DNA from: Aphanizomenon flos-aquae FACHB-1287
Lineage (GTDB): Bacteria > Cyanobacteriota > Cyanobacteriia > Cyanobacteriales > Nostocaceae
Assembly: GCF_014698755.1 (NCBI RefSeq)
Contig: NZ_JACJTO010000005.1
Span: 1-64,000 of the forward strand
Direction: 5' to 3'
DNA length: 64,000 bases
Shown here piece by piece: positions 27,745 through 36,352 of this stretch (position 1 is its first letter; each line of letters starts with the position of its first letter). The notes under the pieces are model-generated. The model saw nothing but the letters and a program-made list of their open reading frames with translations, was not told the origin of the DNA and made no database searches. A program made the position numbers and the translations under genes.

Positions 27745-28548
27745 ATGAATATATACAAACAAATTAAAAAACCGCGTGTTTCGTGGCCAGCAGTTTTTGC
27801 CCTGGTGGTATTTGTGTTTATGTATTTACCCATTCTGGTACTAGCTTTTTATAGCTTTAATCAGTCACCTTACAGTGCTAAATGGCAAGGATTCACCCTG
27901 GAATGGTACGGAAAATTATTTAGTGACGAACGGATTTTATCGGGTTTATATAATAGTTTATTGGTGGGTTTTTGTGCTGTGGGAGTTTCCGCAATTTTGG
28001 GAACATTAATGGCTGTGGGGTTAGCGCGTTATGAATTTCCTGGTAAGAAATTATATCAGGGAATTGCTTCTTTACCGTTGTTAATTCCTGATATTGCGAT
28101 CGCTGTTTCTACGTTAGTATGTTTAGCAGCTTTTGCTATTCCTTTGAGTATCTGGACTATTATCGCTGCCCATATTGTTTTTTGTCTATCCTATGTGGGT
28201 TTGGTGGTTTCTTCGCGCATGAATAATATTAATCCTCATTTAGAAGAAGCCGCTTTAGATTTAGGTGCAACCCCCATACAAGCCTTTATTTTAGTTTTAT
28301 TACCGCAATTAATGCCGGGGATTATTTCTGGGTGTTTATTGGCTTTTGTATTGAGTTTGGATGATTTTTTAATTGCTAGTTTTACTGCGGGAAGTGGTAC
28401 TAATACCTTACCAATGGAAATTTTTAGCCGCATTAGAACGGGAGTTAAACCGGATATTAATGCTTTAAGTGTGATGTTAATTTCTACAACTGCGATTGTG
28501 GCTTTGATAGGGGAATTGATTAGAACTGCGGGGGAAAGGAGAGAATAG
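27745..28548 (+). CDS. potC: polyamine-type ABC transporter permease (PotC-like)
   Basis: This 267-residue inner-membrane permease starts at the ATG that yields MNIYKQIKKPRVSWPAVFAL. Six hydrophobic segments follow. The ABC permease EAA loop is EEAALDLGATPIQAFILVLL near residue 180, which docks on the ATPase. The pattern is that of PotC/YdcV, the second permease of spermidine/putrescine importers. No ATPase, PotB or binding protein gene is adjacent, so the rest of the transporter must be elsewhere or lost. Confidence 0.82.
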   Translation: MNIYKQIKKPRVSWPAVFALVVFVFMYLPILVLAFYSFNQSPYSAKWQGFTLEWYGKLFSDERILSGLYNSLLVGFCAVGVSAILGTLMAVGLARYEFPGKKLYQGIASLPLLIPDIAIAVSTLVCLAAFAIPLSIWTIIAAHIVFCLSYVGLVVSSRMNNINPHLEEAALDLGATPIQAFILVLLPQLMPGIISGCLLAFVLSLDDFLIASFTAGSGTNTLPMEIFSRIRTGVKPDINALSVMLISTTAIVALIGELIRTAGERRE

Positions 28549-28555
28549 GGTGAAA

Positions 28556-29521
28556 TTAATTCAAAGTAGAAAAATGTTTTAAAAATTGCATAAAAGTAGG
28601 AATATGATATTTAGCATAATTACTCTGCTCTGAATAAAATTTAGCTATTTGCCTTAATAATTCATCCCTAAATACCTCCTCTGTATTAGTCCAATCACTT
28701 GGTGGTTTAATGTCTTCCCAATAATCCTCTTGAGTTTTGTTATCCTTAACTTTTTTAAGCATTAATAAGGCATAAATTAACTCATTTTTGTGTGTTTCAT
28801 CTGGAGAATTTTCAAACTGTTCTTTCCAGGAATCGCGCAACTTTTCTAAATCTGTACAATCTAATCCTGAGCAATGACTAATGCGATTAGAGACGGTTGA
28901 TAAGTTATTGTTTAAATCATTGCTATTAATAATAGCATCTGCCATAGTAATATAAATATCTTCAAGAATAACACTTTGACAATTATACATTGGAGAGTTT
29001 ATTTGACTATTAAAGACTTCTTGCAGTTCGGGTATCATAAAATATGATTCTTTGTGAATTAATCCTGTCACCCAAATGCGATGATTTTTTGCATTTTCTT
29101 CATTAACTTGACCTTGCTGGTAAAGATTTAAGAAAATTTCCTCCGTATTAGAAAAATGGTAATTATCAATATTTTGGGACTGTAAATCTAAATCAACTAT
29201 AGCAAATAGCTTATTAGGATTTAAGTAAGATTGTTGAGCATCTTCTTCATGCAATTCCAAAAGCTTAAAATAGGTCTGTATAACATCTGATCTACCTTTA
29301 CAATTAAAAAATATTGGTATATATGTTGTCCATGTGTTTGGAACGCATTTTCTATAAAAATAGGCATCGTGCCACTGCTCCATTTTTCCATAATTTGCTA
29401 CTGTCTTATCATCTAAAATGCTGCCTTGACCTTCACATAAAACAACAATTTTATTCCTAATTCTTCTATCTCCAAGAATTTTTTTACAATGTTGTATGAG
29501 TATTTCTTGATAAGTATTCAT
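28556..29521 (-). CDS. putative TOPRIM/DUF4435-like effector of a two-gene ATPase system
   Basis: This 321-residue protein has KIVVLCEGQGS with E30 at the end of a strand and KLFAIVDLDLQ with D110 and D112, the Glu and Asp-x-Asp spacing of a TOPRIM-like metal site, as in OLD-type nucleases and the DUF4435 proteins of PARIS. The rest is helical and unassigned. Its start overlaps the upstream ATPase stop by four bases (ATGA type), showing coupling. Together they look like a split OLD or PARIS-like defence module, with this as the nuclease effector. That role is inference from layout and motifs; I know no exact family match. Confidence 0.5.
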   Translation of the reverse strand: MNTYQEILIQHCKKILGDRRIRNKIVVLCEGQGSILDDKTVANYGKMEQWHDAYFYRKCVPNTWTTYIPIFFNCKGRSDVIQTYFKLLELHEEDAQQSYLNPNKLFAIVDLDLQSQNIDNYHFSNTEEIFLNLYQQGQVNEENAKNHRIWVTGLIHKESYFMIPELQEVFNSQINSPMYNCQSVILEDIYITMADAIINSNDLNNNLSTVSNRISHCSGLDCTDLEKLRDSWKEQFENSPDETHKNELIYALLMLKKVKDNKTQEDYWEDIKPPSDWTNTEEVFRDELLRQIAKFYSEQSNYAKYHIPTFMQFLKHFSTLN

Positions 29522-30672
29522 AGTGAAATATTCTTATCTGATTTGATAAGTTTTGGTTCTAGTTCCCTGACATGGCCAGGTGTAAGTGCCTGACATAATT
29601 CATAGGAGTGAGTGGCCAGAATATATTGATTACTAGGAGACCATTGCTCTAAATCTGGAATTATTCGATATTGCCAATCTGGATGAAATCCTATTTCAAT
29701 TTCATCCATGAGAACAATAGCATCTTCGATTTTATTATATTTTAGCCATAGGTAAATACTCAATCTCTTTAATTCACCATGACTTAAATCTTCAGGATAA
29801 AGTTCAATATTTCCATCATTTGTATCTAACTTGAATGTGATTTTGGAGAAATCTGTAGAAATATTCACTTTTTTATTAGCTAACAATAAATTCAACTCAG
29901 CTAATAATTCTTTATATCTCTTACCATACTCACCTTCAGTTTCAATAGCAGTTATAAAATCTTCATCTCTAGCACTTGTGAATGCTTTAATTAATAAATC
30001 TACCGGAGCAAAATCATAAGTGAAAAATCCTGGTAGTTTTGATTTAGATAATTTTAAATCTGAATCGTAATTTCCACCACCATTTTTTGCAAATAATCGG
30101 TATCTGGACTCTCGAGAAATAAATAAGAAAACTTGAGTAATAGGAGCAGCTAAGAATATTTTATTTGATATTTCGTCTAACAAATCTTTTGCTTGATATC
30201 TATATAAATTACCACTAACTCGACATAATAAACGGTTTTCACCCATACCCACCGATAAAAAATAAGAACATATATATATTATGTGTTCTTCACGCAAAAC
30301 GGGAGGATGTATCCCATTTCTATTATGGTATTCATCATCTAAATCTACTGCTATATCTTCAATAGGATAATCACCAACCAGAAATTTAATTTCAACTTCT
30401 TTTTCACCATCCCAAATATTGATAATAGCTAATACTCTGTCACTACCATCATTATTAAATGTAAACCCATGTAGTAAATTTTCTATATAATGGTGTCTTT
30501 CTGGATTTGTGCAGCAATGTAATAACACAAAAACTAATTGTAAAAGTGTACTTTTACCACCTCCATTGAGACTTCCTAAAGGAAAGATATTAGGGACAAA
30601 CCTTCTATCAAACTTAATATCAACATCTTTCAAAACGCGGAAATCTGGTACTTGAACTTGTAGTAACTTCAT
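29518..30672 (-). CDS. ABC-type AAA ATPase of a putative two-gene defence system
   Basis: This 384-residue RecF/OLD-like ATPase has Walker A GSLNGGGKST (residues 33-42), a long insert, the ABC signature LSHGELKRLSIYLWL, Walker B DAIVLMDEIEIGFHPDW and an H-loop motif ILATHSYELCQAL. The start MKLLQVQVPDFRVLKDVDIK is the usual first strand pair of the AAA_15/AAA_21 families. It is the first gene of a coupled pair with the TOPRIM-like protein. ATPases of this type sense phage proteins in PARIS or form filaments with nucleases in other systems. It is intact and flanked by a dispersed repeat. Confidence 0.78.
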   Translation of the reverse strand: MKLLQVQVPDFRVLKDVDIKFDRRFVPNIFPLGSLNGGGKSTLLQLVFVLLHCCTNPERHHYIENLLHGFTFNNDGSDRVLAIINIWDGEKEVEIKFLVGDYPIEDIAVDLDDEYHNRNGIHPPVLREEHIIYICSYFLSVGMGENRLLCRVSGNLYRYQAKDLLDEISNKIFLAAPITQVFLFISRESRYRLFAKNGGGNYDSDLKLSKSKLPGFFTYDFAPVDLLIKAFTSARDEDFITAIETEGEYGKRYKELLAELNLLLANKKVNISTDFSKITFKLDTNDGNIELYPEDLSHGELKRLSIYLWLKYNKIEDAIVLMDEIEIGFHPDWQYRIIPDLEQWSPSNQYILATHSYELCQALTPGHVRELEPKLIKSDKNISL

Positions 30673-30715
30673 GTGAATTTTCTTCTTTGAGAAATATTAC
30701 ATATTGGAATTATAC

Positions 30716-30801
30716 CACAAGTGTTGAATCCTGCAATAAAACTTTACAATCTTTGCGTTTTACCCAGGTAAAATCCATTGTCTATTGAGAATAGAGTCAT
30801 T
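30716..30801 (-). repeat. 86-bp dispersed element, copy 2 (inverted)
   Basis: Reverse complement of 289-374 with one mismatch; similarity extends to about 30816. It begins 44 bases upstream of the ATPase start codon, so it may contain or displace that operon's promoter. Confidence 0.75.
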
Positions 30802-30830
30802 ACAATACCAATGCATAACATTGATATGGA

Positions 30831-31469
30831 TTATATTTTTACTGCAAATTCTTCCAAAGCCTGAAAACTGCCTACTTCCCAACTCCTTTTGATCACATTA
30901 GGGATAATCTGAGTAATAGCTATATGTTCAAAATAAGGACTTTGATCAGATTTGATATATTTACCATTTTTCAACAAATAAATAGCCAATTTACCACTAT
31001 CATATATCCATAATTCTGGAACTCCAATGGCTTCATAAGCATCAAGAGTTGTTTTTGATGTCACATCAATTTCTATAGCTAAATCTGGTGGTAGATGATC
31101 AGGTTGTAACCTCCGCAAACCAATCATTTGTTGATAATTTTGAATATAAAAACAAGCATCTGGTTCAATTCCTGCTATACCTTGTTTTTTAAAAGTTGTT
31201 GAACCAAAAGGTTGATATTTAATCCCTTTAGCTTTCAACAATATTTTAACAATATCAGAAATTAGATCTTTGGAAATTTCATGCTCAGGTAAAGGAACCA
31301 TAATTTCTAAATTACCTTGATTATAGGCAATTCGTGAAGCTCTTTTTTCTCCCAGTTCTTGTAAAATCGCCTCAAATTCTTCCCAGCTAACATCTGGAAT
31401 ATTAATTGTACTACCAGGCGTTAATTGTATCTGACTAACGGCTTTGAAAACAGGAATAGCTACACTCAT
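30831..31469 (-). CDS. Uma2 family protein (DUF820)
   Basis: This 212-residue protein (start chosen at MSVAIPVFKAVSQ, since the upstream extension has no family resemblance) has the Uma2 pattern: ISDIVKILLKAKG, GIEPDACFYIQNY, PPDLAIEIDVTSKTTLDAYE with the acidic nuclease-fold core, and GVPELWIYDSGKL. The family is a PD-(D/E)XK-like putative nuclease of unknown role, common in cyanobacteria. It ends close to the repeat at 30716-30801. Confidence 0.82.
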   Translation of the reverse strand: MSVAIPVFKAVSQIQLTPGSTINIPDVSWEEFEAILQELGEKRASRIAYNQGNLEIMVPLPEHEISKDLISDIVKILLKAKGIKYQPFGSTTFKKQGIAGIEPDACFYIQNYQQMIGLRRLQPDHLPPDLAIEIDVTSKTTLDAYEAIGVPELWIYDSGKLAIYLLKNGKYIKSDQSPYFEHIAITQIIPNVIKRSWEVGSFQALEEFAVKI

Positions 31470-31549
31470 AGCATTTATTATTATTATTGATTGATTAAGT
31501 TTAACAAAATTAGGGTGGGAATGACCCACCACAAATAATTAAACTTGAA

Positions 31550-32785
31550 TTACACCGTAAACTTAGCGGTAATTCGCTTCATAGCTTCTTCGACATTTTC
31601 CCGACTATTAAAGGCCGAAATACGGAAATAACCCTCACCCGCAGCACCGAAACCAGAACCAGGAGTTCCCACCACATTCACAGTTTCTAATAACTTATCA
31701 AAAAATTCCCAACTAGATAAACCATGGGGAGTTTTCACCCATACATAAGGTGCATTGACTCCACCATAAACACTTAAACCTGCGTTTGTGAGTTCTTGAC
31801 GAATGATTTTAGCATTGTCTAAATAGAAGTTTACTAAAGCTTGAATTTGTGTTTGTCCTGCTTCTGAATAAACTGCTTCTGCACCACGTTGAATAATATA
31901 AGAAACGCCGTTAAATTTAGTAGACTGACGACGATTCCAAAGTTTCCAAAGTTCAACATTAGAACCATCAGCGGCTTTAGCTGTGAGGGTTTTAGGAACA
32001 ACAGTTAAAGCGCAACGAGTCCCAGTAAACCCGGCATTTTTAGAAAAAGAACGAAATTCAATTGCACAATCTCTCGCACCTTCTATTTCAAAAATAGAAT
32101 GAGGTAAACTAGGATCTTTAATAAATGCTTCATAAGCAGCATCAAAAAAGATAATTGAACCGTTGACTTTAGCATAATTTACCCATGCTTGCAAATGTTC
32201 TTTCGTAGCAGTTGCACCTGTGGGATTATTAGGAAAGCAAAGATAAATTAAATCAACTTTTTGGCTAGGAATTTCTGCCGTAAAATTATTTTCAGCAGTA
32301 ACAGGTAAATAAACTAAACCACCATATTCGCCTTTTTCATTCACGTCTCCCGTATTACCCGCCATAACGTTAGTATCTACGTAAACCGGATATACGGGGT
32401 CTGTAACAGCGATAACGTTATTTTTGCCAAAAATATCTAAAATGTTGCCAGAATCGCATTTAGAACCGTCGGAAATAAAGATTTCATCGGCTTCTATGGC
32501 TGCTCCTCGCGCTTGAAAGTCGTGGGTAGCGATTTTCTCCCTTAGCCAATTATAACCCTGTTCTGGTCCATATCCTTTAAAACTTGAGCGATCGCCCATA
32601 TCTTCCACAGCTTTAATCATGGCCATGCGACAGGCTTCCGGTAAGGGTTCAGTGACATCACCAATCCCCAAGCGAATGATTTTCGCATCTGGGTTAGCCT
32701 GTGCAAAAGCATTTACCCGTCGCGCAATTTCTGGAAACAGATAACCAGCTTTTAGTTTCAGGTAGTTGTCGTTAATTGTAGCCAT
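31550..32785 (-). CDS. dapL: LL-diaminopimelate aminotransferase
   Basis: This 411-residue PLP-dependent class I/II aminotransferase converts tetrahydrodipicolinate directly to LL-diaminopimelate in lysine and peptidoglycan synthesis, the route used by cyanobacteria and plants. The start at [20 protein letters not shown] is the family's N-terminus. The PLP lysine lies in [16 protein letters not shown], and [16 protein letters not shown] and DAAYEAFI are the cofactor-binding segments. Length is normal and no lesion is seen. Confidence 0.95.
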   Translation of the reverse strand: MATINDNYLKLKAGYLFPEIARRVNAFAQANPDAKIIRLGIGDVTEPLPEACRMAMIKAVEDMGDRSSFKGYGPEQGYNWLREKIATHDFQARGAAIEADEIFISDGSKCDSGNILDIFGKNNVIAVTDPVYPVYVDTNVMAGNTGDVNEKGEYGGLVYLPVTAENNFTAEIPSQKVDLIYLCFPNNPTGATATKEHLQAWVNYAKVNGSIIFFDAAYEAFIKDPSLPHSIFEIEGARDCAIEFRSFSKNAGFTGTRCALTVVPKTLTAKAADGSNVELWKLWNRRQSTKFNGVSYIIQRGAEAVYSEAGQTQIQALVNFYLDNAKIIRQELTNAGLSVYGGVNAPYVWVKTPHGLSSWEFFDKLLETVNVVGTPGSGFGAAGEGYFRISAFNSRENVEEAMKRITAKFTV

Positions 32786-32898
32786 GGTAAATTTTGAGAA
32801 AAAAGACAATGATACACCATCTTACCCGGTTTAATTTTCCCAGCGGTTAAAACTCTATCCTTTACCTGAAATCATCCCAATTCCTTATCCCCAATCAC

Positions 32899-33465
32899 CT
32901 AATTTACAACTTGGCTACCATGACTGCGAGGATCATCTTGATTACCATCTGTTGCGACTGGTGCGGAAAATTGGGAGGTTTTACCATTATCTTGAACATG
33001 GGGAAGGGTAGAACCGGCAATTAAGGCCTCTAAATTACTAGCCATTATAGTCCGAGGCATATCACCAATGGTTTCTGCGATAGTTTCCCCTTGCTTACCC
33101 AAAAATACAAAGTGAGGAATCCCGTCTACTCGATATTTGAGCATTTCTGGCAACCATTTGGTATTATCAACATTCAACATCACAAAATTTAGGCTGTTTT
33201 CATACTGTTTTCTGAGTTTGTCCATGTCGGGGGTCATTTTTTGACAAACGCTACACCAATCGGCGTAAAATTCGACCAGAGAGGGTTTTCCGTTGCTCAC
33301 AGCTACTTCTAAGGGAATAGCAGTTTTACTCAAGTCCATCAGGGAAACTGATGTAGAATCAGTTTTAAGCCCTAAGAAGAGGACAATTCCCAAAGCGATC
33401 GCTACAATAGCAATTAAGAAGTTTTTGATGCGATTACTAGAATTTACAGGAACTTCGGTACTCAT
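32899..33465 (-). CDS. txlA: membrane-anchored thioredoxin-like protein (TxlA/HCF164-like)
   Basis: This 188-residue protein has one N-terminal membrane span (residues 12-30) and a thioredoxin domain with the active site WCSVCQK. HCF164/TxlA proteins pass reducing power across the thylakoid membrane and help cytochrome assembly. The long Gln/Asp/Ser C-terminal tail is low in structure. It is divergent from the NIL-ferredoxin gene. The gene symbol is by family resemblance only. Confidence 0.8.
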   Translation of the reverse strand: MSTEVPVNSSNRIKNFLIAIVAIALGIVLFLGLKTDSTSVSLMDLSKTAIPLEVAVSNGKPSLVEFYADWCSVCQKMTPDMDKLRKQYENSLNFVMLNVDNTKWLPEMLKYRVDGIPHFVFLGKQGETIAETIGDMPRTIMASNLEALIAGSTLPHVQDNGKTSQFSAPVATDGNQDDPRSHGSQVVN

Positions 33466-33521
33466 AATTAATTAAGACTTATTAACTTAGTTCATCATCT
33501 AGTTTACTGTTTTCTTACATA

Positions 33522-33926
33522 ATGAAAAAAAGAGTTACCCTGACTTTTCCTAAGCGTGCGATTCAAATGCCAGTTACCTACAGACTAGCAAAGGAGTTTA
33601 ATGTTGCTGCGAATATTATCCGCGCCCAAGTTGCCCCTAATCAAATTGGTAAACTGGTGGTAGAATTATTGGGAGATATTGATCAATTAGATGCCGCAAT
33701 TGAATGGATGAGATCCCAACATATTCATGTTTCCCTGGGTTTGGGTGAAATTATCATTGATGAAGATGTATGCGTTGACTGTGGTTTATGTACGGGAGTT
33801 TGTCCCACGGAAGCTCTAGCTATTAATCCAGAAACATATAAACTCACCTTTGTGCGATCGCGTTGTATTGTGTGTGAACAATGTATTCCTACCTGTCCTG
33901 TACAAGCTATTTCAACTAATCTTTAA
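33522..33926 (+). CDS. NIL domain 4Fe-4S ferredoxin
   Basis: This 134-residue protein joins an N-terminal NIL domain (KRVTLTFPKRAIQMPVTYRL, about 75 residues, ACT-like) to a two-cluster ferredoxin domain with CVDCGLCTGVCP and CIVCEQCIPTCP. The NIL domain in methionine importers binds a small ligand, and in archaea and bacteria this fusion is linked to homocysteine or sulfur assimilation. Its partner in cyanobacteria is not known to me. It is intact. Confidence 0.85.
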   Translation: MKKRVTLTFPKRAIQMPVTYRLAKEFNVAANIIRAQVAPNQIGKLVVELLGDIDQLDAAIEWMRSQHIHVSLGLGEIIIDEDVCVDCGLCTGVCPTEALAINPETYKLTFVRSRCIVCEQCIPTCPVQAISTNL

Positions 33927-34065
33927 GTAGGAATTAAGTATGAGTTAATAATAGCTCAAATATCAAATTATTATTCCTATTTCAAAAGAAAATATAGGAG
34001 TAATGACTGATTTTTTCTAGTGATATGATCGAAAAAATAGATAATATCGCCAATTGTTTTTATTT

Positions 34066-35067
34066 ATGAAAATCTCCTCAGAAATATCCATCAAAACCCT
34101 CGGTGAAACTGCACACCAAGCCATTGAAAAACACTTTACAAAAACTATAAAATGGGAAAAAGCAGTTAAAAAAGATGAAGATCCAGAACCACTACATCAA
34201 ATGCGTGTAGGAATGCGACGGTTAAGAACTGCTGTTAGTAAATTTGAGAAATATTTAGATTTACCAAAATCAGTTACTGATAAAAATATTGGTAAATTTG
34301 CCAGAACTTTAGGCAGTCTCAGAGATTTAGATATACTCAAAGAAAGTCTGGAAAAGAATTACAAACCCCATGTCCTGGAAAAAGAACAAAAATATCTAGA
34401 AACAGCTTTTACAGAATTGGATAAAGAACGAGAAATTGCAGTTGATCATGTTCAGAAAATATTTAAAGATCAAGTTTATAAATCTTTTAAAAATGAATGT
34501 GAAAATTGGTTAAAAAATCCCAGGTATCAAACTTTTTCATCAGTCCCAATTCATTATGTATTATCAGATTTACTCTCACCAGAAGTTAGTCAATTTTGTT
34601 TACATCCAGGATGGTTAATTGGTGCTAAAATTGCTAAATCAGAAATAGTAGTACAAACAAAATGGACACCCAGCCAATTAGAAAAACATCTGAAAACAGA
34701 ATCTGAAACTCTACATAATTTGCGGAAACAAGCCAAACGTCTCCGCTACCAAATGGAGTTATTTACTGAATTATATAGTGAATCTTTTACCGCTCATATT
34801 CACGACGTGAAAAATATACAAGAAATCTTAGGCATGATTCAAGATAACATAGTTTTACATGGGTGGTTAAACAATATCTTTAAATCAGAACTTGAGACTG
34901 AATTAAGTGGGTTAACGACCCTATTAGCCGCAAATCGTTATCAATTGTGGCAAGAATGGCAACCACTACAACAACGTTATTTACAAGCAGATACTAAATA
35001 TAATTTACATTTAGTGGTACTACAACCTACATTGGAAGATATTAAACAAGAAGAAAGACATGGTTAG
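34066..35067 (+). CDS. CHAD domain protein
   Basis: This 333-residue protein starts at MKISSEISIKTLGETAHQAI, chosen because the four codons before it lack support. The CHAD domain signature is EPLHQMRVGMRRLRTAVSKF near residue 44 and LHNLRKQAKRLRYQMELF near residue 220, each a helix with basic residues and His. CHAD proteins bind polyphosphate through these helices. No fused CYTH or triphosphatase domain is present. Confidence 0.86.
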   Translation: MKISSEISIKTLGETAHQAIEKHFTKTIKWEKAVKKDEDPEPLHQMRVGMRRLRTAVSKFEKYLDLPKSVTDKNIGKFARTLGSLRDLDILKESLEKNYKPHVLEKEQKYLETAFTELDKEREIAVDHVQKIFKDQVYKSFKNECENWLKNPRYQTFSSVPIHYVLSDLLSPEVSQFCLHPGWLIGAKIAKSEIVVQTKWTPSQLEKHLKTESETLHNLRKQAKRLRYQMELFTELYSESFTAHIHDVKNIQEILGMIQDNIVLHGWLNNIFKSELETELSGLTTLLAANRYQLWQEWQPLQQRYLQADTKYNLHLVVLQPTLEDIKQEERHG

Positions 35068-35144
35068 TTGTCAGTGGTTAGTTATTAGTTGTTAGCTCCC
35101 TATTCCCTGGTAAAATAGTTCAATATCTTTGAAAATGAGTTATC

Positions 35145-35432
35145 ATGACTACAGAAACCACCACAGGTGCTGATGCTATTGATCAAGCAATTACCCAGGG
35201 AATTGATTTTGATGGTTCTCCTATTCCCACAGCCAAGTTAGAATTGTATAAACAAGTTATGGATTTAGAAGCCAATAGACAACGCAGTGGTGTATCCAAT
35301 ACCATGCGTTCTCGAATTGTCCGTATTGGTGCTAAACATATTCCCCAAGTTGAACTTGATCAAAAGCTAATTGACGCTGGTTTTGCAGCCTTAAAAGAAA
35401 AAGAAATTGCCTTTTTCTATGGTAGTAAATAA
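35145..35432 (+). CDS. DUF4090 family protein
   Basis: This 95-residue cyanobacterial protein matches the DUF4090 pattern: GADAIDQAITQGIDFDGSPI, then RSGVSNTMRSRIVRIGAKHI and a short FFYGSK end. The family is conserved in cyanobacteria, of unknown function. A hairpin about 90 bases downstream probably ends the transcript. Confidence 0.82.
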   Translation: MTTETTTGADAIDQAITQGIDFDGSPIPTAKLELYKQVMDLEANRQRSGVSNTMRSRIVRIGAKHIPQVELDQKLIDAGFAALKEKEIAFFYGSK

Positions 35433-35762
35433 ACACGAAAAATTGGTGTTTTAACCCCTTGTCCATTACCATAACAATCAAGTATTGTTTATATAGCAAT
35501 CCTAAATTAGTTATGAAAAACAAGATCCCCGACTCATTTAAACAGTCAGGGATCTAACCCTTGCAAATATACATTTGCATCAAAAGAAGAAACATAAAGA
35601 TATCTAGAACAAATTCCAGTTATAGTCAGAAATTCTGCTAATTTATAAATAATTGGTTAAGCTACAAAGATTTTCACATCAATAAACCAAGTCAACCAGG
35701 TAATTTATCTTCAATACCTGCGGTATTCCGTAGGAGCTATCACCATTTACGTTTCAGGGGTT
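35433..35762. other. intergenic region with one terminator-like hairpin
   Basis: GATCCCCGACT and AGTCAGGGATC pair at 35524-35555. The rest holds no gene or repeat that I recognise, apart from a short TGCGGTATTCCGTAGGAGC palindrome near 35719. Confidence 0.5.
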
Positions 35763-36131
35763 ATGGCAATGGATATTGTGACACTATTAATTGTTTGGTT
35801 AGTCATGGCTTTTAGCTTGTGGATGATTAGTAAACTACCCTTGGGGGTTGAAATTGATACTCCAGAAAAGGTACTTTTTTCCGCAGTAGTTTTAGGTATT
35901 ATTACAGCATTAGTTAAACCAGTTCTCAAAATTTTGTTCGTGATACCAAATTTAGACACCTTTGACTTATTATCTGGTATCTTTACTTTCATGATTGCTC
36001 TTGCTTGTTTCAGTATTGCTGCTTGGTTAATAGATGGCTTCCGGTTACGTTTTGGTATTTGGAGTGCTGTTTTAGGCGCTTTTGTTCTTACTATTATCAA
36101 TAACATTATCTACAAATTATTAGGTGTGTAA
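35763..36131 (+). CDS. phage holin family (superfamily IV, 4-TMS) membrane protein
   Basis: This 122-residue protein has four hydrophobic segments and the family motifs PLGVEIDTPEKVLFSAVVLG and ALVKPVLKILFVIPN. Proteins of this family are named for similarity to holins but are widespread chromosomal proteins of unknown function. It is not near the GH24 lysozyme (11 kb away), so a phage-type pair is not implied. The start could be three codons downstream. Confidence 0.72.
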   Translation: MAMDIVTLLIVWLVMAFSLWMISKLPLGVEIDTPEKVLFSAVVLGIITALVKPVLKILFVIPNLDTFDLLSGIFTFMIALACFSIAAWLIDGFRLRFGIWSAVLGAFVLTIINNIIYKLLGV

Positions 36132-36352
36132 TTAGTAATTGGTAATTGGTAATTTTGCCCATTGCCTCTTACCTAGCTATATTAACGCCAATGTCAACCT
36201 ACTTAAACCACATATCCCCCATCTGTATGTATGCTGGTTGCTACCCACTAGCAGCGAGTAACGATAGTCCTGAAAATGTATGTAATATATTATTTCTTCT
36301 ATCTACACCCAAAACTTTTTATGTTATTTTAAGTCATTAATTGGATACTTTT

